DNA of 24,627 nt, from positions 1-24,627 of IMG/VR virus record IMGVR_UViG_3300042327_000031. One strand, given 5' to 3'. Both the position numbers and the translations under genes were made by a program. The notes below the pieces were generated by a model. It was not told where the DNA came from. It searched no databases and saw only the letters and a program-made list of their open reading frames with translations. The DNA is from a virus. Below, one piece after another: positions 15,610 through 23,037 of this stretch. Numbering within the stretch: position 1 is the first letter of the stretch; each line of letters opens with the position of its first letter.

Positions 15610-16587
15610 TTACTGGATAACGCTGTTCAAGTCGTACACAGCGCCGTGGGCCTTCTCGTTCATGACCTTCAAGCCCCACTCAACCAAGAGCATGCGCTTC
15701 TCGGCGTCGCCGGTCTTGGCCAATTCCACGGTCTGGAAGGGGCGCAGGTAGGCAACCGATGCGTACTCGGTGTCCAAAACGAACACGTCACGCTCACGCT
15801 GGAAGCGGTTGGGGACGATGGTCACGTTGCCGAAGTCCGACACGTACACGTCAGCAGCACCGATGATGGTGGAAGGCTTGGCACCTTGCGCGTTGAAACG
15901 CTGTGCGGCGATACCAGCCATCTTGGACAGGTTCTGCTTGTTGACAGGACCAGCCATCACGACGGAGGGCTTGCCACCTTGCGTCCACACCTTCTGGATC
16001 ACGTCCTTCAGCAAGGTCTCGCTGAAAGAACGCAAGTCACCAGCGGTGGAGTCGGTACGAGCTGCGTCAGGGATGGAGGTGTACGAAGGATCGCCACCGC
16101 CAGTGCCTTCGTTGGTGTTGGTCTTCAGGAAGGCCTGCAGAGCACCAGTCTTACGGGCAGCGGAAGTGCTACCAGCAGCCGCGGCTTGGTTGGCCAACAT
16201 GGCGGTTTCCATGTCACGCTTCAATTCGGCACCACGCTTGGCCATCTGGTAAGACAGTTCGCTGCGGCGACCGGCCTTGTCAACGGACTCCAAGGTGCCG
16301 GAGATGACCACGTCCTTGCGGCTGATCTGGGTGTAGTTACCCAAACGCACGGTGGCGGTGGCTGCGGTGAACGAGGTGATGTCGTCGCCTTCGATCTGCG
16401 CGTTGGTCGAAACAGCGGAGGCCAAGTCGTCAGTCTGCCACTCGTAGAAAGTGTTCTTGACGTTCTCTTTTCCGACGTTCGACATGAACGGGGTCTCTTC
16501 AGGGCTGATCTGATAGATCACATTGGAGAGGTCTTCCCGCACGCCTTTGGCGTCAAAGCGGGTATAGGTATTGGTGATTGCTGCCAT
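15610..16587 (-). CDS. Major capsid protein, SU10/DUF5309 type (325 aa)
   Basis: HK97-fold shell protein. The N-terminal stretch (TRFDAKGVREDLSNVIYQIS, PEETPFMSNVGKENVKNT at 7-46) and the later segments QISRKDVVISGTLESV and KRGAELKRDMETAML are the hallmark of the DUF5309 / SU10 major capsid family. The C-terminus (VEWGLKVMNEKAHGAVYDLN) also fits. Length is normal, and no delta domain is apparent because a separate scaffold gene precedes it. A strong AAGGAG site lies 5 bases before the ATG, and an intrinsic terminator follows the gene, both consistent with very high expression. Confidence 0.95.
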   Translation of the reverse strand: MAAITNTYTRFDAKGVREDLSNVIYQISPEETPFMSNVGKENVKNTFYEWQTDDLASAVSTNAQIEGDDITSFTAATATVRLGNYTQISRKDVVISGTLESVDKAGRRSELSYQMAKRGAELKRDMETAMLANQAAAAGSTSAARKTGALQAFLKTNTNEGTGGGDPSYTSIPDAARTDSTAGDLRSFSETLLKDVIQKVWTQGGKPSVVMAGPVNKQNLSKMAGIAAQRFNAQGAKPSTIIGAADVYVSDFGNVTIVPNRFQRERDVFVLDTEYASVAYLRPFQTVELAKTGDAEKRMLLVEWGLKVMNEKAHGAVYDLNSVIQ

Positions 16588-16592
16588 GATGG

Positions 16593-16598
16593 CTCCTT
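16593..16598 (-). promoter_or_regulatory. Strong RBS of the capsid gene
   Basis: AAGGAG on the minus strand, five bases from ATG 16587, in the 17-base gap after the scaffold stop. It is a near-ideal Shine-Dalgarno site, matching the need for abundant coat protein. Confidence 0.7.
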
Positions 16599-16604
16599 AA
16601 CAAG

Positions 16605-17591
16605 TTACAAGAATTTTTCAAAGAGGCTCGCCGCATCGCGGACGCTCCCCGTTGCCTTGAGACGCTGTTGAGCTTGCTTAATTTGACTCGACTGTGGTTT
16701 ACCAGACGCTGCCACACCGGGCTTGGCGACTTTACCGACCGACTGTTGCGGCTTGATGCTCTGGCGCTTACTCATCAACGAGTCGTAGGTCGCCAGCTTG
16801 CGCAGCGCCAACAACATGCGGTGATCAGTGATGCTGTTCATCTCCTGCTCAGTCAATCCGATGGCCTTGCCTGCGTTGACCCAGTCGGCCTTGGCTTTCG
16901 CCGCCACCTTGGGGTCTTTCAGCTCAGGGGCCGCAGACAACAACAAGTCCTTCTCCTGATGGAGTCGTTCTTGCATCGCCTTGTGCGATTCCCTCTGATG
17001 CTCCTGTTGCAAACGCTGCTGTTCTGACTGGATAGCCATCATCTTTTCAGCGTTCACTCGCTGCATCTCGCGCTGTCTCACCCACTCGATGGGGTCTTCG
17101 TTATAAAGACGATCCATATCGACGTTGGGCTGCTGCGCGTCTTGCAGTTGGGCTTGCAGGGCCGTCAACAATTGAGAATACTGTGCTCGCTCGGTACGCA
17201 CCGACTCCAGTTCTGCCTGAGCTGCTTTGCGCTCTTGGGCAAGTGCCTGTGTCTTGCGCGTGTAGTCCTCTGTGCGGCTGTAGCCCTTTTGCAGCTCTTC
17301 CAGCGACACCTCAACTTCTTTGCCGTCAACTTTGACGGTGAACTTTGATGGCTGTTCCTGCTGCTCGGTCTCTTCATCCCCATCGGACTCTTCGCCTTCG
17401 GCATCTTCGTCTGTCGCGTTCTCATCATCAGACTCGTCTGCCTCGACGGATTCGGATGATTGCTCATCCTCCAGCGCCTCTTCTTGCTCTTGCTGTTCTC
17501 CCTCTTCCAAGGGCAGCATCGCTTCAAAGGCTGATGCAGCTTGCGCTGCGGTCATGGACTGCGAACTGGTTTGACCCGTGGTGTCGCTCAT
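16605..17591 (-). CDS. Capsid scaffolding protein (328 aa)
   Basis: Temporary internal framework for procapsid assembly. It lies directly before the major capsid gene, as scaffolds do. Residues 28-80 are extremely acidic (Glu/Asp/Ser runs), 83-115 hold a short conserved beta-helix motif (FTVKVDGKEVEVSLEELQKG) seen in many phage scaffolds, and 115-235 form a long Gln/Glu/Arg coiled coil. The C-terminus is Lys-rich with a terminal amphipathic helix (RDAASLFEKFL), probably the coat-binding part. ATG 17591 has AGGAAT upstream. No protease domain is seen. Confidence 0.85.
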   Translation of the reverse strand: MSDTTGQTSSQSMTAAQAASAFEAMLPLEEGEQQEQEEALEDEQSSESVEADESDDENATDEDAEGEESDGDEETEQQEQPSKFTVKVDGKEVEVSLEELQKGYSRTEDYTRKTQALAQERKAAQAELESVRTERAQYSQLLTALQAQLQDAQQPNVDMDRLYNEDPIEWVRQREMQRVNAEKMMAIQSEQQRLQQEHQRESHKAMQERLHQEKDLLLSAAPELKDPKVAAKAKADWVNAGKAIGLTEQEMNSITDHRMLLALRKLATYDSLMSKRQSIKPQQSVGKVAKPGVAASGKPQSSQIKQAQQRLKATGSVRDAASLFEKFL

Positions 17592-17618
17592 GTCTTTGAT
17601 TCCTATGTTACTTCAAAC

Positions 17619-17873
17619 TCATCCCCGTTGAACCTGCCGCTGCGCATACGTTGCGCGGTCGATGTAGGTCTGCAACTGGGTCTTGATGTCTTCAATTGCG
17701 GTGATGGCCATGTAGGCCTTCTCGCGCTTTTCGACTTCATCAACTTTACTATCTTTCCACTCGTTTGTGTAACGCTCTTGCAGTTCCTTTAACGCTTCGT
17801 TGAGCGTCGAGCCGGGACTCATCAGCTCCTCGGCTTCGCGTCCCAGCTCCAGCGTGTCGTGCAGGTTGGCCAT
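17619..17873 (-). CDS. Helical hypothetical protein between portal and scaffold (84 aa)
   Basis: Almost wholly alpha-helical and charged: MANLHDTLELGREAEELM, then LNEALKELQERYTNEWKDS, then a helix to TYIDRATYAQRQVQ. I recognise the form from other podoviruses, where a similar protein sits between portal and scaffold, but it has no assigned function. The TGATG junction to the portal gene suggests coupled synthesis and a part in procapsid assembly (inference). Confidence 0.8.
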   Translation of the reverse strand: MANLHDTLELGREAEELMSPGSTLNEALKELQERYTNEWKDSKVDEVEKREKAYMAITAIEDIKTQLQTYIDRATYAQRQVQRG

Positions 17874-20074
17874 CAGACCACACCCGGATTCATCGTTTGC
17901 ATGGCCATGCGGTCACGCTCGACTTGCACGTTGAGCTGCTGCTCGTTGATCACCGCGCCGTACTTCAGCTCCAGCTCGCGCAGCTTGATGAAGCGGTCGG
18001 TCTCGATCTTGTCGCGCTCGCGGTCGTCGGCCATCTGCATCTTCTGCTGTTCAAGCTGTAGCTCGGCGGCTTTCTTCTGGATGTCGGCCTGAATCGACTG
18101 CACCTGCACCTGTGCCAGCATCTCTTCTGGAGACGGCTTGGCAGGCTCTTGCGACTGTGGTGGCTGGTAGTCTGCAGGGATCGCGTTGAAGAACTGGCTG
18201 GCGTCCTTGAACCCGGCAAGCTCGACCATCTTGCGAAGCGTGTTGGCGTACTGTGCAGGCGACACCAGCGGGTTCATTGGACCCATCTGCGTCAAGGCCT
18301 GCTCCTGCTTGGAACTGATCATGCCCAGCATCTGCATCTTCTGCTCGGTGTCGCCAGTGCCCATGCCCACGTTGATGGCCACGTCCATGGTGGCGTCCCA
18401 CGAGCGTGGGTCAACCTGCACCCAGTCGTTGCGCAGACGGACCATGCGGGGCTTGTCTTGGTGCTTCACAGACAACTGCAAGATCACCTTAAACAGCTTC
18501 TTCATACCCTCGGCCAAGATGCGCGTGGTCAGCTCAATGCGCATCTGGTTGGCGCTCACCGTGGCGCTCACAGCGGCCTTGGTGCTGGACTGCAAGGCGT
18601 CGGCGTTCAGGCCCATTGACGCACGGCTCATGCCGGTGCGCTCCTCCTTGATGCTGTCCATGTACTCCAGCATCGGGAACGCGGCCTGTCCGACAAACGG
18701 CTGGGCCAAAGGCATCACCATGCCGGGTGCTCGCATGCGGATGATGGCACCCGTCTCGTTGTTGAGCACGTCGTCCATGTTGACTTGGCCCTCCACCACC
18801 GCGGTGCGCGGGTGGATCGATTGCGCCAAGCTGTCCAAGGTGTTGCGCAGGATGTCGCTCTTGATCTCCTGCAAGTCCTTGGTGAAGTCAAAAATGCTGT
18901 TGGCCTCAAGCGGACTTGTGTGTGGCTCGGGGTCGCACGGAAAGTCGGAAAAGCCAGTCATGTCGGCTGGCTCGTTGTTGACGATGGTGTAGCCCTCGCC
19001 CAAGCAGCACACCTTGCGCAGCTCGGGGATGCCGTCGCCGTCGTAGTCCACGCGCATATAGCCCTCGACGTACAAAGCACGCTGCATGGCCGGGTTGTGC
19101 GACTCGTTGATCGAGCCAATGGTGGTGGTCGTTGGACGGCGGCGCAGGTACTCGTCGTTGTACTCAAAGTCGGTCGTGGAGATGTTCTCCATGATCAGGT
19201 TTTCGTCGTAGCCCATCTCCAGCAGCTCGGCCACGGTGGCCATCTTGCGGTGGCCAACAAACGCAGCGGAGTCCAAGTCGCGTGCGTTGCGGTCGATCAG
19301 GAACTCTTCTGGGGGCACGCCCTCGATGCAAATCTTGCCCTCCTCAATGGTGCGCTTGACCTCGACGTCAAACAACTGAGGGACCGGCATCAGCATCGGC
19401 TGGCCGGTCATGGGGTCAATGGTCAACTGAGGCTCAAGCACGTCCGGGTCGTCGTACTGGGTGATCACGGTCACCACGGCCCCCGACTCCTGCTGGATCA
19501 GCATCACGGTGCCCTCGTCCAGCCCGGTGTACTTCTCGGTGCGCACGGTGGTGTTCTTGGCCCACCACGTCTTCACGATGCCGCACTTGCGGACCAAGCT
19601 GTCTTTGAAGGTGCCGTACAGCACCATGAAGCCGGGGTTGTCTTGGTTCAGGACGTAGTTGGCGTAGTCGCTCGCCTGCTCAGACGCCTTGACGTCCTCG
19701 GGGCCACGGGGCATGAACTCGACCACGCGCTCGGAACTGAAGAACACCCGCATGATGCTGGGCAGCATGGCGTTGACCGTGTCGCGCACCTCGGTGGCCA
19801 CCACACGGCTGTTGCCCTCCTCCTCGTTGCCGAACGGGTCGCCACGGTAGTAGGCCGTGGCCTGAGCACGAGACGGACTGAGGTCGGTGTCCACGTAGGT
19901 GACGGCGTCCTCAATCTCGGCAGAGACCACCGACTGGAAGTCGTGCTCGTTCATGAACAGGGCAGACGACTCGCCGGTCTCGTCCTCCTCCAGCTCGGCC
20001 ACCTCGCGCTGGGCGTCCTCGGCCAGCTTCATGCCGTCGTCTTGGTAGCTCTCGTCCGTGTCGTACTTTTTCAT
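17873..20074 (-). CDS. Portal protein, P22-like large type (733 aa)
   Basis: Forms the dodecameric ring at the capsid vertex through which DNA enters and leaves. The N-terminus is acidic. The core begins around residues 45-75 (SAEIEDAVTYVDTDLSPSRAQATAYYRGDPFG) and continues VVATEVRDTVNAMLPSIMRVFF (about 91-112), a pattern typical of the P22/SU10 portal group. The ~95 C-terminal residues (PSPEEMLAQVQVQ... onward) are Gln/Glu/Lys-rich and predicted coiled coil, like the barrel of long portals. Length fits that group (about 700 aa). The stop shares one base with the next ATG (TGATG). Confidence 0.92.
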   Translation of the reverse strand: MKKYDTDESYQDDGMKLAEDAQREVAELEEDETGESSALFMNEHDFQSVVSAEIEDAVTYVDTDLSPSRAQATAYYRGDPFGNEEEGNSRVVATEVRDTVNAMLPSIMRVFFSSERVVEFMPRGPEDVKASEQASDYANYVLNQDNPGFMVLYGTFKDSLVRKCGIVKTWWAKNTTVRTEKYTGLDEGTVMLIQQESGAVVTVITQYDDPDVLEPQLTIDPMTGQPMLMPVPQLFDVEVKRTIEEGKICIEGVPPEEFLIDRNARDLDSAAFVGHRKMATVAELLEMGYDENLIMENISTTDFEYNDEYLRRRPTTTTIGSINESHNPAMQRALYVEGYMRVDYDGDGIPELRKVCCLGEGYTIVNNEPADMTGFSDFPCDPEPHTSPLEANSIFDFTKDLQEIKSDILRNTLDSLAQSIHPRTAVVEGQVNMDDVLNNETGAIIRMRAPGMVMPLAQPFVGQAAFPMLEYMDSIKEERTGMSRASMGLNADALQSSTKAAVSATVSANQMRIELTTRILAEGMKKLFKVILQLSVKHQDKPRMVRLRNDWVQVDPRSWDATMDVAINVGMGTGDTEQKMQMLGMISSKQEQALTQMGPMNPLVSPAQYANTLRKMVELAGFKDASQFFNAIPADYQPPQSQEPAKPSPEEMLAQVQVQSIQADIQKKAAELQLEQQKMQMADDRERDKIETDRFIKLRELELKYGAVINEQQLNVQVERDRMAMQTMNPGVV

Positions 20075-20101
20075 GTTCTCACCACTTTACGTTGTTGGCC
20101 A

Positions 20102-20215
20102 TCACTTGGCTTTTGCCTTGGCCATGCACTTGCCAGCGGCCTTGCACTTGCCCGGTGTTGGACAGCCGGGGCAGGGTTTGAACGACTTGATTGGGATCAT
20201 CTTCTTGGTGGCCAT
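20102..20215 (-). CDS. Tiny Cys/Lys-rich protein with possible zinc knuckle (37 aa)
   Basis: ATG 20215 follows the previous stop by 2 bases, with a Lys-codon purine run (AAGAAAGG) upstream as ribosome binding site. The product MATKKMIPIKSFKPCPGC... contains C15-x2-C18-x5-C24-x5-C30, four cysteines in 16 residues, followed by a basic tail (AKAKAK). The spacing is compatible with one bound zinc ion, but no family was identified. Together with the two preceding mini-ORFs it forms a basic trio between terminase and portal. Confidence 0.6.
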   Translation of the reverse strand: MATKKMIPIKSFKPCPGCPTPGKCKAAGKCMAKAKAK

Positions 20216-20217
20216 GT

Positions 20218-20364
20218 TCATTTGCCTTTCTTGGCGGTTTTTGCCGAGGCCTTGAAGGCCGCAGCGGTTGGGGCACCCTTGGTGCCGGGTTTGCGCATCT
20301 TCTCCTTGGAGCCTTCTTTGATGCGCTCGCGCTTTGCTGCGATGTTTGCGTACAGACCCTTCAT
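20218..20364 (-). CDS. Tiny lysine-rich phage protein, 'KGLYANI' type (48 aa)
   Basis: Starts at the ATGA overlap with the 47-aa gene. The product begins [19 protein letters not shown], continues [18 protein letters not shown] and ends Lys-rich. The KMRKPG(T/S)KGAPTA core is familiar from small ORFs beside portal genes in marine and freshwater podoviruses. Very basic and probably unstructured. The conserved core and tight coupling make it a real gene despite its size. Function unknown; a packaging or DNA-binding role would be inference. Confidence 0.75.
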   Translation of the reverse strand: MKGLYANIAAKRERIKEGSKEKMRKPGTKGAPTAAAFKASAKTAKKGK

Positions 20365-20504
20365 TTTTTGCCTTTCTTTGCCTTGGCCTTTTCGGCCACG
20401 CTCAAGGCAATGGCCACCGCCTGCTTCTGCGGCTTGCCAGCTTTGACCTCTTTCTTGATGTTGGAAGAGACCGTTTTTTGAGAATAGCCTTGTTTCAGTG
20501 GCAT
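20361..20504 (-). CDS. Tiny conserved lysine-rich phage protein (47 aa)
   Basis: The longer open frame overlaps terminase; ATG 20504 has GAGGTGAA upstream and begins [20 protein letters not shown]. The C-terminal half ([26 protein letters not shown]) is strongly basic. I recognise the pattern 'MPLK.GYS...(I/V)SSNI..E...[12 protein letters not shown]' from other tailed phages, always small and located near terminase or portal. It has no known role; nucleic-acid binding is a plausible guess from the charge. It overlaps the next start as ATGA. Confidence 0.8.
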   Translation of the reverse strand: MPLKQGYSQKTVSSNIKKEVKAGKPQKQAVAIALSVAEKAKAKKGKK

Positions 20505-20538
20505 AAGTTCACCTCGCTTGCGCGTGATTTTCGCACCT

Positions 20539-21963
20539 TTACGCCAGCCGTGGCACATTCCTTCGCAGGGGCTTGGCCCAGTTCTTGGAGCCACCGGTGG
20601 AGCCGTACATGCCCGTGGCCGCGTCCCCAGCAAACGTCAGGATCAAGGAATCGGCGCAGTCGGGTGACTTCAGGCCGCGCTTTTTGATGTCCTCCTTGGA
20701 CTCCACGCGGGTCTTGCCCGTGCTGGAGAACGTGTACCGCACCGTGGCCAGCTCTGCCGTCAGTCGGCTGTCGTCGGGGATGCGGCAGTCGCGCTTCTCA
20801 AACCACGCCTTGCACTTGTACCAAAGCTCGGCCTTCAGGTTGGCGTAGGTCTGGTTGGGCGAGAAGCTCGGGCTTTCGCTCACGTTGATGCCCACCGCAG
20901 GCAAGCCCAGCTCCTTCAGCCGGTCCACCACGCCAGCGCCAAGACCGATGCTGTCCACCATGATGGACTCGGGTTTCTCCTGCTCCTGCTGCGCCTCGTA
21001 CTCGGCCACCACCGCACCGGTCAGTTGCATCAGGTCCAAGTTGCGCCACACCCGGCTGGCCTCGGTCACCGTGTTTCCCCGGCGCTTGGTCAGGCTCGAG
21101 CTGTCCGAACCAAACCGTGCCACGTCCAGCCCCCAGATCATGGGCGCGTACTTGGTCGGCTGCACGTCGCGGTTCTTCGCCGCCTCGATCAGCTCCATGG
21201 AGATGATGGTGTCGTCGTCGGACCTCGGGAACTCGCCCAGCACGCGGATGCGGTACGCGTTGCTCTCCTCGCCATACCGGCTCTTCATCTCCTCGACGTA
21301 CTCAGTAGAAACCCTTGGCGAGTCCACGCACGACACACGGAACGTCACCCAGTCGCTGGAGAGCCGGTTGTGCGTGTCGTAGAAGAACCCGCTGGATCGC
21401 GTCGGGTTGCCCAGCAGCAGCGTCACCGCGTTGTGGCCGGACATCGATCCAGCCGCAGCCTCAAACACCTGCTCGGGCACGCCGGACGCCTCGTCTGCCA
21501 CCAGCATCACGTTGTCCGAGTGGATACCCTGCAAGGCTTCCGGCTGCTCGGCCCGTGATGTACGAGCCGAGATGAACATCTCATCCGGTGCGGCGTTGAA
21601 GACGATGCGGTCCTGCTTGACCGTCACCAAGTCCTGCAGCGGCTGCGGCATCTGCAGCACCCAGCGCTTCAGCTCCGCGAACATGGCGTCAAACAACTGA
21701 GAGCTGGTCGGTGCGGTCACCACCACCTTGACCGGCGAGCGGGTCATGAAGTACCAGAGCATGGCCCACGCACTGGCCGTGGACTTGCCCACCCCGTGGC
21801 CAGATCGCACGCTCACGCGCCGGTTGCCCTTGGCGATGGCCATCAGGAACTTGATCTGCCACTTGTCGGGCGTCACCCCCAGCACCTCGTCAACGAAGGC
21901 CACCGGGTTGTTCTGGTATCTCTCGACCCACTCCTCAAAGACGTTGCGTTTACTCTGTGTCAT
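20539..21963 (-). CDS. terL: Terminase large subunit (474 aa)
   Basis: ATPase and nuclease motor that packages DNA into the prohead and cuts the concatemer. The frame is open to 22152, but ATG 21963 ([12 protein letters not shown]) lies just inside the end of the upstream gene and removes a shadow-like N-terminus. Walker A is SGHGVGKST (54-62), Walker B VMLVADEA (152-159, D157/E158), and a C-motif-like LLLGNPT is at 182-188. The RNase H-like nuclease carries GLDVARFG (D280), [10 protein letters not shown] (D337) and SPDCADSL (D435/D438). All expected acidic residues are present and the length is normal. No small subunit is recognisable next to it. Confidence 0.95.
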   Translation of the reverse strand: MTQSKRNVFEEWVERYQNNPVAFVDEVLGVTPDKWQIKFLMAIAKGNRRVSVRSGHGVGKSTASAWAMLWYFMTRSPVKVVVTAPTSSQLFDAMFAELKRWVLQMPQPLQDLVTVKQDRIVFNAAPDEMFISARTSRAEQPEALQGIHSDNVMLVADEASGVPEQVFEAAAGSMSGHNAVTLLLGNPTRSSGFFYDTHNRLSSDWVTFRVSCVDSPRVSTEYVEEMKSRYGEESNAYRIRVLGEFPRSDDDTIISMELIEAAKNRDVQPTKYAPMIWGLDVARFGSDSSSLTKRRGNTVTEASRVWRNLDLMQLTGAVVAEYEAQQEQEKPESIMVDSIGLGAGVVDRLKELGLPAVGINVSESPSFSPNQTYANLKAELWYKCKAWFEKRDCRIPDDSRLTAELATVRYTFSSTGKTRVESKEDIKKRGLKSPDCADSLILTFAGDAATGMYGSTGGSKNWAKPLRRNVPRLA

Positions 21964-22255
21964 GGCTTCTCTTTTCTGCGTCAAGTAGGAATAGGATGCA
22001 GCACCCGACGTGTGCCAGATGCGAAAGACCCGTCTCCGGGTCGTGCTGCTCGCCTTGGGCATAAGCCGCCATGTGTCTAAACGCTGCGGCAAGGTACCGG
22101 TTCTCAGCATTGTCCACGTGCCGCCAGTTGTCTCGGGCGTACTTCTTGGCACCGAAGTCGAGCACCTTCACAATCTCTTCAACGGATGCCCACGGCAGCA
22201 GCGTGTAGTCTGGTTTGCCAGCGTCAAACTTGCGGCCTTCTGTTTGGTCACTCAT
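21950..22255 (-). CDS. DUF5664 / MazZ-like dATP/dGTP pyrophosphohydrolase domain protein (101 aa)
   Basis: The sequence follows the DUF5664 (dATP/dGTP diphosphohydrolase, N-terminal) pattern: GRKFDAGKPDYTLLPW at 7-22, EEIVKVLDFGAKKYARDNWR at 26-45, a central helix AAAFRHMAAYAQGE (56-69), D72-PETGLSHLAHVGCCILFLL at 72-91. Members are all-alpha NTP pyrophosphohydrolases related to MazG, converting (d)NTP to (d)NMP and PPi. In some phages (MazZ) they clear dATP/dGTP for 2-aminoadenine DNA. PurZ and DatZ are not in this window, so a general nucleotide-pool role is equally likely. The 3' end overlaps the terminase start by 14 bases. Confidence 0.8.
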   Translation of the reverse strand: MSDQTEGRKFDAGKPDYTLLPWASVEEIVKVLDFGAKKYARDNWRHVDNAENRYLAAAFRHMAAYAQGEQHDPETGLSHLAHVGCCILFLLDAEKRSHDTE

Positions 22256-22285
22256 ATGGTCGCCTCGCCAAGTTGGTTGTGTTGC

Positions 22286-22498
22286 TCAGTACGACGACTT
22301 GTCAGCGTGGCTCGGTGGAGCGCCTCCAATACGGCTGGGTCCACCCTCTTGAACGGCCAGAATGCACTTGGCGTAGATGTGTTCAAGGGTGTGCCTGAGC
22401 CGCAGGGCTTCTTCAATGGCCGCGTCACGCTGGTTCCTGATTTGCTTGTTTTCATGCTGCAGGTCTGCGACCAATAGGTCGAGTTCTCGTTCGTTCAT
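22286..22498 (-). CDS. Helical hypothetical protein (70 aa)
   Basis: An in-frame ATG exists at 22516, but ATG 22498 has GGAG six bases upstream and is preferred; it begins MNERELDLLV. Residues 2-45 form one amphipathic coiled-coil-like helix (LQHENKQIRNQRDAAIEEALRLRH), and the C-terminus is short and Gly/Pro/Ser-rich. The gene sits between the 81-aa helical gene and the nucleotide pyrophosphohydrolase. Function unknown. Small coiled-coil proteins upstream of terminase can be small subunits, but there is no HTH here. Confidence 0.6.
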   Translation of the reverse strand: MNERELDLLVADLQHENKQIRNQRDAAIEEALRLRHTLEHIYAKCILAVQEGGPSRIGGAPPSHADKSSY

Positions 22499-22697
22499 CG
22501 TGTTCTCCATATTCAATGATGTTGGTCAACCGGGTGATCCGCTCTTGGTGGTACTGCGCCATGGACCGAGCGTACTCCTCGGCGCTGTGCGCCTTGAGCA
22601 GCTCGCGCCGTGCCTGCTCCAGCTCCTCGGCCACCATCTCGTCAGCCGTCGGTGGCTGGAAGATGTGGATGAAGTCAGCAAAGATAGTCTTGATCAT
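22452..22697 (-). CDS. Helical hypothetical protein (81 aa)
   Basis: The N-terminus MIKTIFADFIHIFQPPTADE is followed by a long charged helix (residues 22-62: ELEQARRELLKAHSAEEYAR...) likely to form a coiled coil. I associate this arrangement with small proteins of Burkholderiales phages, but no role is known. It overlaps the upstream HTH gene by 4 bases (ATGA). Its last ~47 bases overlap the start of the next gene, so the Arg-rich C-terminus is encoded in dual-coding DNA. Confidence 0.7.
   Translation of the reverse strand: MIKTIFADFIHIFQPPTADEMVAEELEQARRELLKAHSAEEYARSMAQYHQERITRLTNIIEYGEHDERTRTRPIGRRPAA
22505..22508 (-). promoter_or_regulatory. RBS deciding the start of the 70-aa gene
   Basis: GGAG on the minus strand lies six bases before ATG 22498, inside the coding sequence of the upstream 81-aa gene. 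It favours this ATG over the in-frame ATG at 22516, which has no comparable site. Confidence 0.5.
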
Positions 22698-22936
22698 GGT
22701 GCTGGGCAGTCCTTCGGTATCTCGGCCACGCAGTACACCGCGACACTCGGGACCGCCCTTCCGGACACCCCGTCGGTGTTGGCCGTGTAGCCGCTGACGT
22801 ACACGTCCACCATACTCTTCAATACCGCACGCACCCGAGACGGTCCAAGGCTCAGTGCCGACGCGATCTGCGTCACGGTCTGCCCTTGGTGGTCTCGTAG
22901 GTGGTTGCGGATCACCTCGTCTGTGTGTATCGCCAT
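22694..22936 (-). CDS. Winged-helix/HTH-like DNA-binding protein (80 aa)
   Basis: Residues 6-45 read as a helix-turn-helix: DEVIRNHLRDHQGQTV, then TQIASALSLGPSRVRAVLKSM, the usual 'ask whether the promoter is bound' pattern of MarR/GntR-like winged helices. A short beta-rich part (46-75) could be the wing. At 80 aa it is a bare DNA-binding domain. It may be a transcription regulator of the phage. A role as a minimal terminase small subunit is possible from its position upstream of the large subunit but is not supported by a recognisable oligomerisation domain. Confidence 0.65.
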   Translation of the reverse strand: MAIHTDEVIRNHLRDHQGQTVTQIASALSLGPSRVRAVLKSMVDVYVSGYTANTDGVSGRAVPSVAVYCVAEIPKDCPAP

Positions 22937-23037
22937 TACTTGGCCTCCTTTTGTTGTTGTGGCATTAGGTCTTGGTCAAAATACTGGCCCAGCAGCAACG
23001 CCCCCAGTACCAGAAGAAAAACGGCGATGGTCTTCAT
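22936..23037 (-). CDS. 33-aa single-TM peptide
   Basis: This frame continues upstream, but ATG 23037 overlaps the stop of the preceding 34-aa gene (ATGA) and is the sensible start. The product is MKTIAVFLLVLGALLLGQYF followed by a short polar, Gln/Lys-rich tail, so it is a signal-anchor or membrane peptide. Its TAA stop shares one base with the next ATG (TAATG). Two consecutive coupled membrane mini-ORFs are notable. Function unknown. Confidence 0.65.
   Translation of the reverse strand: MKTIAVFLLVLGALLLGQYFDQDLMPQQQKEAK

Noticed and set aside
15646-16671. 341-aa plus-strand frame
   Set aside because: Antisense of the major capsid gene, which is unambiguous on the other strand.
20075-20105. 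Seven-codon ORF (MANNVKW) before the portal gene
   Set aside because: Opens at the TGATG junction but is too short to support; it may only keep ribosomes near the portal start.
18785-20446. 553-aa plus-strand open frame
   Set aside because: Antisense shadow of the portal gene: His/Val/Leu/Gly-rich composition typical of reverse-strand reading in GC-rich DNA, and no ribosome binding site context or domain.
21964-22152. 63-residue N-terminal extension of terminase
   Set aside because: It overlaps the nucleotide pyrophosphohydrolase gene in another frame and has a shadow-like Arg/Ser/Thr composition; ATG 21963 gives the normal family start.
21950-22255. Claim of a 2-aminoadenine (Z) genome
   Set aside because: Only a MazZ-like domain is present; no purZ, datZ or dedicated polymerase lies in this window, and the family is also found in phages with ordinary DNA.
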